Shown here: positions 18,729-29,026 of the stretch, piece by piece | How positions within the stretch are numbered: the stretch's first letter is position 1 | Layout: the number at the start of each line of letters is the position of its first letter | From: Pseudomonas sp. Irchel 3A7 | Lineage (GTDB): Bacteria > Pseudomonadota > Gammaproteobacteria > Pseudomonadales > Pseudomonadaceae | Reading direction: 5' to 3' | Length of the DNA: 64,000 nt | Assembly (NCBI RefSeq): GCF_900187565.1 | Contig: NZ_FYED01000007.1 | Span: forward strand, 248,001-312,000 | Notes under the pieces: model-generated | Database searches by the model: none | Told to the model about the DNA's origin: nothing | The model's input: only the letters and a program-made list of their open reading frames with translations | Program-made: the position numbers and the translations under genes

Positions 18729-19043
18729 TTAGTTGGTAATCAGAACTTTGTCGATGCGGTGCAGCAACTCGCCTTTATAGAAAATGCTAACGCTTGGGAC
18801 ATTGGAGTCACCCATTACCTTGTATTCGACAAACTTGTCGGTTTCAACTTGCAAGGATGGCTCATCGGATGTTTCCAGTTTCAGTTCCAACCGCACATTG
18901 AATGACTTGTCCTGCAGTTTCATGTATTCCAGTTTGGGTGTGACACCGCTGTGGGGTACGGTTATGGTGGCATAGACGCGGAAAGACGGGTTGCCCGGCA
19001 TTCGGTCGATTTGTGCGGTCCAGTTTTTGGTTTTAATACTCAT
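18729..19043 (-). CDS. Small hypothetical protein, low GC
   Basis: 104-residue protein I do not recognise. Start at ATG 19043. Alternating hydrophobic/charged strands (SFRVYATITVP, NVRLELKLETS, SVSIFYKGELL) suggest an all-beta fold; there is no signal peptide, membrane segment or cysteine. GC content is clearly below the neighbours, which suggests a horizontally acquired gene. It stands alone, converging with the c-di-GMP gene and followed upstream by an AT-rich gap. Confidence 0.65.
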   Translation of the reverse strand: MSIKTKNWTAQIDRMPGNPSFRVYATITVPHSGVTPKLEYMKLQDKSFNVRLELKLETSDEPSLQVETDKFVEYKVMGDSNVPSVSIFYKGELLHRIDKVLITN

Positions 19044-19394
19044 GTTTAATAATCCCTTTAATTAAATAAGGTGGCTTCCTGCCGGATTAATATATCTATC
19101 TGAAATGGAGAATTGGAGAGGTTTGAGGTTCTGGTTTGTAAGGCTGTATGTTTTTGTGAATGTCAATGTAATAACTACGGGTAGTACTTTGATCGGCGAA
19201 TATTTATTCGTTGTCATGGTCAGGTCGCGCAACGATGACGTGCTTGAGCATCGAAACTGAGTGCTACATGAGGTGCGAGTACCTGAAATCGAGGGATCTG
19301 GTTACGGATTGAGCAGGCAAAAAGCCGATTCATGTAGTATAACTACAAGCGTGCTACATCCCCGGCACCTGCCAATAACAAAGAGTCCAGCCCT
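19044..19394. other. AT-rich intergenic region upstream of rccR
   Basis: Gap of 351 bp between divergent genes. Apart from the operator at 19333-19347 I see ACTAC-GG-GTAGT at 19174-19185, an inverted repeat of reversed polarity that does not match the operator spacing, and no open frame worth calling. Confidence 0.6.
19333..19347. promoter_or_regulatory. RccR/HexR-type operator
   Basis: TGTAGT-ATA-ACTACA is a perfect 6-3-6 palindrome ending 47 bp before the rccR start. It fits the TGTARTnnnAYTACA-type sites bound by HexR and its paralog RccR in Pseudomonas (recall). Position suggests autoregulation. Confidence 0.75.
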
Positions 19395-20261
19395 TTGAAT
19401 CTGCTGCAACACATCGCCCAGTCTCGCCACCTGTTACGCAAGTCGGAGCTCAAGGTCGCCGATCACGTGCTGCTTGACCCCGCGGCCGTGATGCACAGCT
19501 CCATGGCCGACCTGGCCCATAGCGTCGGTATCAGCGAACCGACCATCGTGCGTTTTTGCCGCGCCATCGGTTGCTCCGGGTTTCAGGACCTGAAGTTGAA
19601 GCTGGCCCAAAGCCTGGCGGCAGGCGCGAGTTTCGGGCAGTTCGCGATCCATGAAGATGACTCGGTCGCCGACTACAGCCTGAAAATCTTCGACACCACC
19701 CTGCATACCCTGATGGAGGTTCGCGAGAAGCTCGATCCGGTGGAGTTGCAGCGAGCGGTGACGCTGATGTCCCAGGCTCAGCGCGTGGAGTTCTATGGCT
19801 TTGGCGCTTCGGGTGCGGTAGCGGCAGATGCGCAGCACAAGTTTTTCCGTTTGCTGCTGACAGCGGCAGCGTATTCCGACCCGCACATGCAAGCGATGTC
19901 GGCGGTGACCCTGAAACCGACCGATGTGGCGATCTGCATTTCCCAGTCCGGGCGTTCCAAGGACCTACTGATCACCGCCAACCTGGTGCGCGAAAGCGGT
20001 GCTTCGTTGATCACCCTGTGCCCAAGCCAGACGCCGTTGGCTGAGCTGTCGACCGTCAACCTGGCAATCGACGTGCATGAGGACACCGAAATCTACACGC
20101 CGCTGACCTCGCGGATCGCTCACCTGGTGGTGATCGACGTCCTGGCAATGGGCGTGGCCATGGCGCGCGGGCCGAGCCTGGTCAACCACCTCAAGAGCGT
20201 CAAGCGCAGCCTGCGCAGTTTGCGATTGTCGCCAAAGTCGGTGAAAGCGCTGGACGACTGA
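19395..20261 (+). CDS. rccR: RpiR-family regulator RccR (HexR paralog)
   Basis: 288-residue protein: N-terminal HTH_6 domain (residues 1-77, with HSVGISEPTIVRFCRAIGCSGFQDLKLKLAQSLA) and a C-terminal SIS sugar-phosphate domain (residues 120-260, with FYGFGASGAVAADAQHKFFR and ISQSGRSKDLL). In Pseudomonas RccR binds the Entner-Doudoroff intermediate KDPG and controls pyruvate, glyoxylate-shunt and gluconeogenic genes, in counterpoint to HexR. Its place beside pycR and pycA-pycB matches that. The first codon is TTG at 19395; no in-frame ATG exists near the conserved start. A palindromic operator lies just upstream. Confidence 0.87.
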   Translation: MNLLQHIAQSRHLLRKSELKVADHVLLDPAAVMHSSMADLAHSVGISEPTIVRFCRAIGCSGFQDLKLKLAQSLAAGASFGQFAIHEDDSVADYSLKIFDTTLHTLMEVREKLDPVELQRAVTLMSQAQRVEFYGFGASGAVAADAQHKFFRLLLTAAAYSDPHMQAMSAVTLKPTDVAICISQSGRSKDLLITANLVRESGASLITLCPSQTPLAELSTVNLAIDVHEDTEIYTPLTSRIAHLVVIDVLAMGVAMARGPSLVNHLKSVKRSLRSLRLSPKSVKALDD

Positions 20262-20295
20262 TCATCTGAAAAGGCGGAAGGTCGTTCCGACCTTC

Positions 20296-20389
20296 ATTCG
20301 CGAGCAGGCTCGCTCCCACAGTGGTTCTTCGGTGCTGCACAGAATCTGTTCACACCACTAACCCTGTGGGAGCGAGCCTGCTCGCGAAG
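20296..20389. repeat. REP doublet (REPIN)
   Basis: Two inverted REP palindromes with about 50 bp between them, 35 bp after the rccR stop. Confidence 0.9.
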
Positions 20390-20499
20390 GCGTCCCTTGA
20401 ATACACCACAACTTTCATCAGGCTGTAACGCACAAGCCGCCAAACCGTCATCCCCCGCGCCTATCTTGAAGCTCCCGTACTCGCCTTGGGAGACTCGAA

Positions 20500-20712
20500 A
20501 TGGCCCAGCCCTACGAAGAACGCAACAGCGCCGTCAAAACCCGTCGTCAGCAGGAAGACCAGCGCCGCATGGAGTTTCGCCGCGCCATCGAAGATCGCTG
20601 CGAACGACGTCAGCTTCTTGCCGAGATCGGCGATTTTCCGGAAGAGTTTGAACTCAATTACTGGCAGGCGGCCTCGACAGCTTCCCGTCGAAACGCTCAA
20701 CCAGGCCGCTGA
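20500..20712 (+). CDS. Small conserved-looking hydrophilic protein
   Basis: 70 residues, rich in Arg, Glu and Gln (RRQQEDQRRMEFRRAIEDRCERR), followed by LLAEIGDFPEEFELNYWQAA. The sequence resembles the short PA3496-type family by general pattern only. Its 3' end overlaps the 3' end of pycR on the other strand by 59 bp. GAGACTCGAA precedes the ATG as a modest ribosome site. Function unknown. Confidence 0.6.
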   Translation: MAQPYEERNSAVKTRRQQEDQRRMEFRRAIEDRCERRQLLAEIGDFPEEFELNYWQAASTASRRNAQPGR

Positions 20713-21616
20713 TCTGCACCCGCTCACTTCGCACAAACGCAAGGAATGCGTGAGCCACCGGTGACAGCCGTTTGGCCTTGGCCTGCACCAGGCACCAGCT
20801 GCGGTACAGCGGCAATTCTTCGACCGGCAACTCAATCAACCCGCCGGTCGCCAGTTCCAGGTTCAGGGCGTGGCGCGTCAACAGCGCCACGCCCAGTCCC
20901 GCCAATACACATTCACGCTGGGCTTCGGCTGAGGACACTTCCTGTGTCTGGTTGAAGTGCACACGCTTCTCCTTGAAATACTCTTCGCAGGCAAGGCGTG
21001 TGCCGGAGCCGGGTTCGCGCAGCAACAGGGTGTAAGGTTCAAGATCCTGCAGGCGCAACGGCCCCATGTGGCACAGCGGATGATCGGGCGGCGCGACAGC
21101 GACGATCGGGTTGTTGAGGAACGGCAGGAACTCCAGCCCCATGTCTTGCGGCACCATGGACATGATCACCAGGTCATCGCGGTTATCGGAGAGGCGTCGA
21201 ATCACTTGGCCGCGGTTGACCACCGTCAGTTGCAGGTTCACCTCCGGATGCTGACGCTTGAACGCGGCAAACAGGTGGGGGACGAAGTACTTGGCGCTGG
21301 ATTCCACCGCCAGTTTCAGCTGCCCCTGCAATGAGCCCTGCATGTCGGAGAGCTGCATGTCGAGGTTTTCCAGGCGCCCGAAAATGTCCCGGCTGGCGCG
21401 TTGCAGTGCTTCAGCCGCTTCCGTCATGTAGAGTTTTTTGCCGACGTAATCGAACAAAGGTTGACCAATCAGCTCCTCGAGTTGACGAATCTGCAGGCTG
21501 ACGGCGGGTTGTGTGAGCGACATTTCGTCGGCTGCGCGGCTGTAGGACCTCAGATCACAGACTTCGTTGAAGATCTGCAATTGACGCAACGTCATACGCA
21601 TCAAGGACTTACGCAT
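20654..21616 (-). CDS. pycR: LysR-family regulator PycR
   Basis: 320-residue LysR-type regulator: winged HTH at residues 7-65 (LRQLQIFNEVCDLRSYSRAA, TQPAVSLQIRQLEE) and a periplasmic-binding-like effector domain (residues 95-300). It is divergent from pycA, as pycR is in P. aeruginosa, so it most likely controls pyruvate carboxylase. Starts at 21616, 21601 and 21595 are all possible. Nothing unusual in length or motifs. Confidence 0.85.
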   Translation of the reverse strand: MRKSLMRMTLRQLQIFNEVCDLRSYSRAADEMSLTQPAVSLQIRQLEELIGQPLFDYVGKKLYMTEAAEALQRASRDIFGRLENLDMQLSDMQGSLQGQLKLAVESSAKYFVPHLFAAFKRQHPEVNLQLTVVNRGQVIRRLSDNRDDLVIMSMVPQDMGLEFLPFLNNPIVAVAPPDHPLCHMGPLRLQDLEPYTLLLREPGSGTRLACEEYFKEKRVHFNQTQEVSSAEAQRECVLAGLGVALLTRHALNLELATGGLIELPVEELPLYRSWCLVQAKAKRLSPVAHAFLAFVRSERVQISGLVERFDGKLSRPPASN

Positions 21617-21652
21617 TTTTTTATTTTCTCGCCGCAGGCTGATGAGCTAACT

Positions 21653-21668
21653 ATAAGTCTTTACTTAT
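21653..21668. promoter_or_regulatory. Candidate PycR (LysR-type) binding site
   Basis: ATAAGT-CTTT-ACTTAT is a perfect inverted repeat with T-N11-A character, 37 bp from the pycR start in the pycR/pycA gap. LysR regulators usually bind such sites between divergent genes. Confidence 0.5.
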
Positions 21669-21727
21669 GCGTGACCCAATTATTATTCATTTTTGTTAAT
21701 CCCTTGTGAGCGCTAGTGTGGTCCTGC

Positions 21728-21774
21728 GACCAAATTGAAACATTTGGTCACGCGTCGACCTGGTCTAGCAGGTC
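21728..21774 (+). promoter_or_regulatory. Two stem-loops in the pycA leader
   Basis: GACCAAAT-TGAAAC-ATTTGGTC (21728-21749) and GACCTG-GTCTAG-CAGGTC (21757-21774) are two perfect inverted repeats back to back, ending 31 bp before the GTG start of pycA. They could be protein operators or mRNA structures. No T run follows either. Confidence 0.5.
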
Positions 21775-21805
21775 GTGGGTACCACCGGCTCAAGGGAATT
21801 TCCAA

Positions 21806-23221
<1,416 letters not shown>

Positions 23222-23232
23222 GGAATAGAACA

Positions 23233-25041
23233 ATGAGCAAGAAGATTCACGTAACCGACACCATCCTGCGCGACGCCCACCAATCGCTGCTCGCGACCCG
23301 CATGCGCACCGAAGACATGCTGCCGATCTGCGACAAGCTCGACAAAGTCGGCTACTGGTCGCTGGAATGCTGGGGCGGCGCCACGTTCGACGCCTGCGTG
23401 CGCTTCCTGAAGGAAGACCCGTGGGAGCGTCTGCGCCAGCTGCGCGCGGCATTGCCTAACACCCGTCTGCAAATGCTCTTGCGCGGCCAGAACCTGCTGG
23501 GCTACCGCCACTACAGCGATGATGTGGTCAAGGCTTTCGTGGCCAAGGCCGCGGTCAACGGCATCGACGTGTTCCGCATCTTCGACGCCATGAACGATGT
23601 GCGTAACCTGCGCGTGGCCATCGAAGCGGTGAAAGCGGCGGGCAAGCATGCCCAGGGCACCATCGCCTACACCACCAGCCCGGTGCACACCATCGATGCG
23701 TTCGTGGCACAAGCCAAGCAAATGGAAGCCATGGGTTGCGACTCGGTGGCGATCAAGGACATGGCCGGTTTGCTGACCCCATACGCCACCGGCGAACTGG
23801 TCAGGGCGTTGAAAGCCGAGCAGTCGCTGCCTGTGTTTATCCACTCCCATGACACGGCCGGCCTGGCCGCGATGTGCCAGCTCAAGGCCATCGAAAACGG
23901 TGCCGACCACATCGACACCGCGATCTCCAGCTTCGCCTCCGGCACCAGCCACCCGGGTACCGAGTCGATGGTCGCCGCCCTTAAAGGCAGTGAGTACGAC
24001 ACCGGTCTGAACCTGGAACTGCTGCAGGAAATCGGCCTGTATTTCTACGCCGTGCGCAAGAAGTACCACCAGTTCGAAAGCGAATTCACCGCCGTCGATA
24101 CCCGCGTACAGGTCAACCAGGTTCCGGGCGGCATGATCTCCAACTTGGCCAACCAGCTCAAAGAGCAGGGCGCCCTTAATCGCATGAGCGAAGTGCTGGC
24201 AGAGATCCCGCGTGTTCGCGAAGACCTCGGCTTCCCGCCGCTGGTGACCCCGACCTCGCAGATTGTCGGCACCCAGGCGTTCTTCAACGTGCTGGCCGGC
24301 GAGCGCTACAAGACCATCACCAACGAAGTGAAGCTGTATCTGCAAGGCGGCTACGGCAAGGCGCCAGGCGCCGTGAACGAGAAACTGCGTCGCCAGGCCA
24401 TTGGCAGCGAAGAGGTGATCGACGTTCGCCCGGCCGACCTGCTCAAGCCGGAAATGGCCAAGCTGCGTGCCGATATCGGTGCCCTGGCCAAGTCTGAAGA
24501 AGACGTGCTGACCTTTGCCATGTTCCCGGATATCGGCCGCAAGTTCCTCGAAGAGCGTGCCGCCGGCACCCTGACTCCGGAAGTGTTGTTGCCGATTCCT
24601 GAAGCCGGCGGTGTTGCCTCGGCCGGCGGTGAAGGCGTGCCGACCGAGTTCGTCATCGACGTTCACGGTGAAACCTATCGCGTCGACATCACTGGTGTCG
24701 GCGTCAAGGCTGAAGGCAAGCGTCACTTCTACCTGTCCATCGATGGCATGCCGGAAGAAGTGGTGTTCGAACCGCTCAACGAATTCGTCAGCGGCGGCAG
24801 CAGCAAGCGCAAGCAAGCGACTGCGCCGGGCCACGTCAGCACCACCATGCCGGGCAACATCGTCGACGTGCTGGTCAAGGAAGGCGACACCGTCAAGGCG
24901 GGCCAGGCCGTGCTGATCACCGAAGCGATGAAGATGGAAACCGAAGTCCAGGCTGCCATCGCCGGTAAAGTCACCGCCATTCACGTGGCCAAGGGCGACC
25001 GGGTCAACCCTGGCGAAATCCTGATCGAGATCGAAGGTTGA
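23233..25041 (+). CDS. pycB: Pyruvate carboxylase subunit B (carboxyltransferase + biotin carrier; often annotated oadA)
   Basis: 602 residues. Carboxyltransferase TIM barrel (residues about 5-270; DTILRDAHQSLLATRMRTED, with the metal and lysine residues in VAIKDMAGLL and HSHDTAGLA), a conserved middle domain (about 300-470), and a biotin-carrier domain at the C-terminus with the biotin lysine in EAMKMETEV. Naming as oxaloacetate decarboxylase alpha is common but no membrane beta subunit is present, which supports pyruvate carboxylase. ATG 23233 follows AGGAATAGAACA. A strong terminator follows. Confidence 0.92.
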   Translation: MSKKIHVTDTILRDAHQSLLATRMRTEDMLPICDKLDKVGYWSLECWGGATFDACVRFLKEDPWERLRQLRAALPNTRLQMLLRGQNLLGYRHYSDDVVKAFVAKAAVNGIDVFRIFDAMNDVRNLRVAIEAVKAAGKHAQGTIAYTTSPVHTIDAFVAQAKQMEAMGCDSVAIKDMAGLLTPYATGELVRALKAEQSLPVFIHSHDTAGLAAMCQLKAIENGADHIDTAISSFASGTSHPGTESMVAALKGSEYDTGLNLELLQEIGLYFYAVRKKYHQFESEFTAVDTRVQVNQVPGGMISNLANQLKEQGALNRMSEVLAEIPRVREDLGFPPLVTPTSQIVGTQAFFNVLAGERYKTITNEVKLYLQGGYGKAPGAVNEKLRRQAIGSEEVIDVRPADLLKPEMAKLRADIGALAKSEEDVLTFAMFPDIGRKFLEERAAGTLTPEVLLPIPEAGGVASAGGEGVPTEFVIDVHGETYRVDITGVGVKAEGKRHFYLSIDGMPEEVVFEPLNEFVSGGSSKRKQATAPGHVSTTMPGNIVDVLVKEGDTVKAGQAVLITEAMKMETEVQAAIAGKVTAIHVAKGDRVNPGEILIEIEG

Positions 25042-25073
25042 ATTAACAACCTCGATACAACGCTTTAAACCTC

Positions 25074-25100
25074 GGGGGGGCATGTGCTCCCCTTTTTTTT
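25074..25100 (+). terminator. Intrinsic terminator of pycA-pycB
   Basis: GGGGGGC-ATGT-GCTCCCC (one G:T pair) followed by eight Ts. Confidence 0.88.
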
Positions 25101-25123
25101 GCACTGAAGAAACGCGGGTTAAT

Positions 25124-25213
25124 TGTGGGAGCGAGCCTACTCGCGAATGCGCAGTGTCAGCCTGCACAAATGTTGAATGTATTACCGCCTTCGCGAGCAG
25201 GCTCGCTCCCACA
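25124..25213. repeat. REP doublet (REPIN)
   Basis: Inverted REP pair around a spacer containing ATGTTGAATGT, a core shared with other doublets in the window; between pycB and the autotransporter gene. Confidence 0.9.
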
Positions 25214-25234
25214 GGTATTGCATTGATTCAGCGA

Positions 25235-28198
25235 TCAGAAACTCATTTGCCACTGCCCGATCAAACCGTGATTGCGGCTGTTGTTGCCGATTTCCCCGCT
25301 GTATCCGATGCCCAGCGAATGACGAGCCGAAATGCCCACATCCAGCCCTGCCTCCAGCACCAGGCTGTCCCGATCCAGCGAAACGCCATCGACACTGAAC
25401 GCCGTGCCACCCGTCACAAATGCCTGCCGGGTTGAATTGCTGACATCGCCGTAGGTGTGTTTCCAGCCCGCGGTCATACGCGGGGTCAGGCTCATGCCGT
25501 TATCCAGACTGCTCAGGTGTGCCAGGCGCAGGCCGAAGGTGGTGCTGAAGTTGTCCTGGGTTTGTCCATCGACGTGCAGAGAGGCGGCGCCGCCTTTTTC
25601 CTGATAACTGTCACGGTGGTAGCGCTGGTAGCCGAGGCTGGCAAACGGCTCGGCACTGAGCCGGCCGCTGCCCATGGCGTAGCCGAGTTCAGCGAAAGCC
25701 TGCTGGCTGTCGGCGTCGTAGTCGCCTTTGGGGCGGTCGCTGAAACCATTGAATGCGATGGTGCGTTTGCTCTCGCCCTGATGGCCGCTGTACGCCGCGC
25801 CGAGGCGCAGGGCCAATGGGCCGTTTTGATGTTGCGCATAAACACCGGCATGCCAGCTCTCGACATTGCCGTCGGCGCCCGTGGCATCCAGATCGGTCTT
25901 CGAATAGCCGCCAAGCACACCCAGGCGCCACTGTGGATTCAGCGACCAATCCGCACCCAACACGCTGCCTTTGGTGCGTTGTTCCAGACCGCTGTTGCCG
26001 TGTTCGCCGTCCAGCTTGCCGTAACCGCCGATGGCCTGCAGCCAGAGACGGCCGCGAGCATTCGGGTCGTTCAAATGGCGGGCTTCGGACGGTACGCCAT
26101 TGGCGGCGAGGATCGGCGTGTCGCGTTGATCCAAACCGACCATCAGGCCCGGGCTGCCGCCCATTTGCTGCATCGCCGAAAGCATGCTGGCGCCGACCTG
26201 ACTGCTGGCGCCGAGTGTCGCACTGGTCAGATTGGCATTGCTGGCACCGCTCAGTTGTTCAATCGCCGCGCCGGCTGTAGCGTTGGTGGTGTTCAACAAA
26301 GCGTTATACAACGCGTTGTTCCTGCCCAGTGACGCCAGGCTGTTGGCAGCGTTGCTGCCGTTGCCGGTGACGGCGAATTCATTGAAGGCCACGTCGTTAC
26401 GGGTATAGGTCAGATCGACCTGGGTTGGCGTGTAGGCAAGCGTTGGTGTGAGGAATGCGTAGTTACTGGTGACCGTGCCGAACGTGCCGTTGATGCGTGC
26501 GGCTTGCAGCACGGTGTAGTGGCTTTGCCACGGATAGGTACCGCTGCCGGGATTGACCGCCAGGGTCGCGCCATTGAGGTTGGCTGTGCCGCCGACCTGC
26601 ACCGGGGCGCTGCTGCCGTCGGCATTGACGCCATAGGCGAGGGTCGATGCGCGGCCCATGCTCAGGTCGTGCACGATGGTTGCCGTGCCGAGACCGGTGT
26701 CGGTTCGCAAGGTGCCATTGACGTCGAGATTGCCCACCGAACCACCCCCGGCATACACACCGCCGGCATCCACCGTCAGGCTGCCGGCAATGCTGCCGTG
26801 GTTGATCAGGGTTGCGCCGTTGCGCACGGCGCCGCCGTCGCTGAAGTCGCCGCTGCCGGTGAGTGTCCAGGCGCCTTGCTTGACCTCCAGCCATTCGAAA
26901 TGGCGACTGCCGCCGAAGCTGCCGCCCGCCGCGTCGTCCATCACCACACGGTCGTAACCGCTGCCGCCATCCACTGCGCCGATGAAACGGCTGCCGTTGC
27001 GCAGGGTCAGACTGTCGTTGCCGCCGCCGAGGTCCAGCGCCAGGCCGTTGCTACCGCTGATGGTGCCGCCGTTGGTCACGCTGTCGGCGAACTCGCCGAC
27101 GAATTTCACACCGAAGCCATTGAGGCCCTGGATGGTCCCGAAGTTCTCCAGGGTGGTCGCCGCCAACCCTGAGCCGCCGCTGCCGTCATCCACCAGAATC
27201 GCGCTGTCGGCGCCGCTGATCAGCGCGCCGCTGGCGTTGAGAATATAGCCGCCGCCGAGTGCGATGCCTTCGCTGCCGTTGGCGAAGCCAGCCTTGTCCA
27301 CACCACCGGCACCGACGCCCTGAATGGTGCCGTAGTTTTCGATATGGGCGATTTTGTCGATGTCTACGCCATCGCCGTCGCCATTTGGCTGCAACCCTGA
27401 ATAGGCGCCGGTAATGATGCCGTGGTTGATCACCGTGCCATCGCCATCGGAGCCGAAACCGGAGCCGTTGCGCCCGGTGATGTGCCCAAAGTTGGTCAGG
27501 GTCGCACCCAGATCAGTGGTGATGCCGTGACGCCCACCGGAAATGTTGCCGTAGTTGGTCACTGTCACGCCAGTTGCCGAGTCGATATCGACACCGTCGA
27601 ACTTCTCGTCGGCATTGTGTGAATCGCCGGTGGAGATCTCGCCGTAGTTGGTGATGGTCGCGTTGGCACCGGTCTTCATGCCGTCGCTGGCATCGCCGCG
27701 AATCAGTCCGCCCGCGCGGTTGATGATCGTGGTCGTGACCCCGGCACTGCGCAGTGCATCCAGGTCCAGGCCCTGGCCGGTGGTGGAGCGGATGATGCCG
27801 CTGTTATCGATCAACAGACTGCCGCTGACGAAGTTGCTGTCGATGCGCAGCGCATCGTTGAACCCCAGAATCTGCCCGCCCGCGCGGTTGTAAATGCTGT
27901 AGTTGCGCGCCTGGGTCAGGTCGCCACTGCTGTCAATCGCCCGGCCACCGGTAGAAACAATCTGCCCCGCGTTATCAATCACCACCCCGGCGCCGGCAGT
28001 ACCGTCCTTGAGGCTGACGGCCTTGCCGGCATTGGTAATGCTGCCCGGCGCCGAAATCGTCAACGTGTCAGCGCCACCCAGGGTTTGCGCTGTGGTGGTG
28101 GCGGTATCGATCTGCACGGTTTTATACGGTGCCGCGAGGGTGCCGGTGCTGATCGACAGAGCGATGACGAGCGCCAGGCGCTGGGGCGAGAAGGGCAT
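25235..28198 (-). CDS. Autotransporter (type Va secretion) with beta-helix passenger
   Basis: 987-residue protein. Signal peptide (about residues 1-22, ending TLAA), a passenger (about 25-640) with eight or more imperfect strands of the form TNYGNISGG (ITNYGEIST, LTNFGHITG, VINHGIITG, IENYGTIQG, LENFGTIQG, LINHGSIAG), and a C-terminal beta-barrel (about 700-987) ending in the outer-membrane signature QWQMSF. The passenger would be a right-handed beta-helix at the cell surface. No protease or esterase motif seen; adhesion is a guess. Single gene with a REP doublet downstream. Confidence 0.9.
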   Translation of the reverse strand: MPFSPQRLALVIALSISTGTLAAPYKTVQIDTATTTAQTLGGADTLTISAPGSITNAGKAVSLKDGTAGAGVVIDNAGQIVSTGGRAIDSSGDLTQARNYSIYNRAGGQILGFNDALRIDSNFVSGSLLIDNSGIIRSTTGQGLDLDALRSAGVTTTIINRAGGLIRGDASDGMKTGANATITNYGEISTGDSHNADEKFDGVDIDSATGVTVTNYGNISGGRHGITTDLGATLTNFGHITGRNGSGFGSDGDGTVINHGIITGAYSGLQPNGDGDGVDIDKIAHIENYGTIQGVGAGGVDKAGFANGSEGIALGGGYILNASGALISGADSAILVDDGSGGSGLAATTLENFGTIQGLNGFGVKFVGEFADSVTNGGTISGSNGLALDLGGGNDSLTLRNGSRFIGAVDGGSGYDRVVMDDAAGGSFGGSRHFEWLEVKQGAWTLTGSGDFSDGGAVRNGATLINHGSIAGSLTVDAGGVYAGGGSVGNLDVNGTLRTDTGLGTATIVHDLSMGRASTLAYGVNADGSSAPVQVGGTANLNGATLAVNPGSGTYPWQSHYTVLQAARINGTFGTVTSNYAFLTPTLAYTPTQVDLTYTRNDVAFNEFAVTGNGSNAANSLASLGRNNALYNALLNTTNATAGAAIEQLSGASNANLTSATLGASSQVGASMLSAMQQMGGSPGLMVGLDQRDTPILAANGVPSEARHLNDPNARGRLWLQAIGGYGKLDGEHGNSGLEQRTKGSVLGADWSLNPQWRLGVLGGYSKTDLDATGADGNVESWHAGVYAQHQNGPLALRLGAAYSGHQGESKRTIAFNGFSDRPKGDYDADSQQAFAELGYAMGSGRLSAEPFASLGYQRYHRDSYQEKGGAASLHVDGQTQDNFSTTFGLRLAHLSSLDNGMSLTPRMTAGWKHTYGDVSNSTRQAFVTGGTAFSVDGVSLDRDSLVLEAGLDVGISARHSLGIGYSGEIGNNSRNHGLIGQWQMSF

Positions 28199-28277
28199 TT
28201 TGGACGTCCGTTTCGTTATAAGCGGGGCGTCCTGTATAGCGGATGGTTTTTACAGATTGATGTCGGGCTGTGTTGAA

Positions 28278-28317
28278 AAGCGCTTCGCGGGCAAGTCGGA
28301 ACGCCGCCCGCGAAGGC
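28278..28317. repeat. Single REP palindrome, chimeric type
   Basis: TTCGCGGGC and GCCCGCGAA flank AAGTCGGAACGCC; this contains the GTCGGAACGCCGCC block seen in two other REP arms of the window. Confidence 0.7.
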
Positions 28318-28337
28318 GTACATCCAGGCGCTGAAGA

Positions 28338-29009
28338 TTATCCACGGCACTCAGTCAGCGTTTTCAGTTGCCCCGACCCCGTTTGGTTTTCATCACTCAA
28401 CCACTGCTCGAACCCCGCGGCAATCGCCGGCCATTCCGAGTCCAGAATCGAATACCACGCCGTATCCCGGTTCTGACCCTTGACCACCATGTGCTGGCGG
28501 AACACGCCTTCGAAAGTGAAGCCCAGACGCTCAGCCGCGTATTTGGAGCGGGCGTTGCCGTTGTTGCACTTCCATTCCAGGCGACGGTAGCCGAGGGCGA
28601 AGGACTCCTTGGCCAGCAGATACACTGCCTCGGTGCTTTTCGGCGAGCGCTGCATCGGGGCGCCGAAGGTGACGTGGCCGATTTCGATGCGGCCCTGGGC
28701 CGGGACGATGGACATCAGGCTGAGGATGCCTTGCACCTCGCCGCTGGCGCGGTCGATCACGCTGAAGAAATACGGGTCGCTGTTGGCGGCGTGGTTGTTC
28801 AGCCAGTCATTGAAGGCGCTGCGTTCCGGGAACGGGCCGTACGGCAAGTAGTCCCAGAGCTTGGGGTCGGCCCCGGGGCCTTGCAGGGCTTTGAACAAAT
28901 CGTCGCCGTGGCGCGCCGGGTCGAGTTTTTCCAGGCGGATAAAGCGTCCTTCGATCGTTTGCACCGAGGGTGCCGGAACGCCTTTCCAATCGGCGAGTGA
29001 AGTCGACAT
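28338..29009 (-). CDS. GNAT acetyltransferase (RimJ/RimL type)
   Basis: 223-residue N-acetyltransferase. RFIRLEKLDPARHGDDLF near the N-terminus, IGHVTFGAPMQRSPKSTEAVYLL around the acetyl-CoA binding site and NARSKYAAERLGFTFEG near the C-terminus match the RimJ/RimL branch. Substrate unknown. It is third in a leftward run PaiB-GNAT-GNAT, 17 bp after the preceding gene, probably under the MocR regulator encoded divergently. Confidence 0.85.
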   Translation of the reverse strand: MSTSLADWKGVPAPSVQTIEGRFIRLEKLDPARHGDDLFKALQGPGADPKLWDYLPYGPFPERSAFNDWLNNHAANSDPYFFSVIDRASGEVQGILSLMSIVPAQGRIEIGHVTFGAPMQRSPKSTEAVYLLAKESFALGYRRLEWKCNNGNARSKYAAERLGFTFEGVFRQHMVVKGQNRDTAWYSILDSEWPAIAAGFEQWLSDENQTGSGQLKTLTECRG

Positions 29010-29026
29010 GTTGTTCTCCTTGAGCC

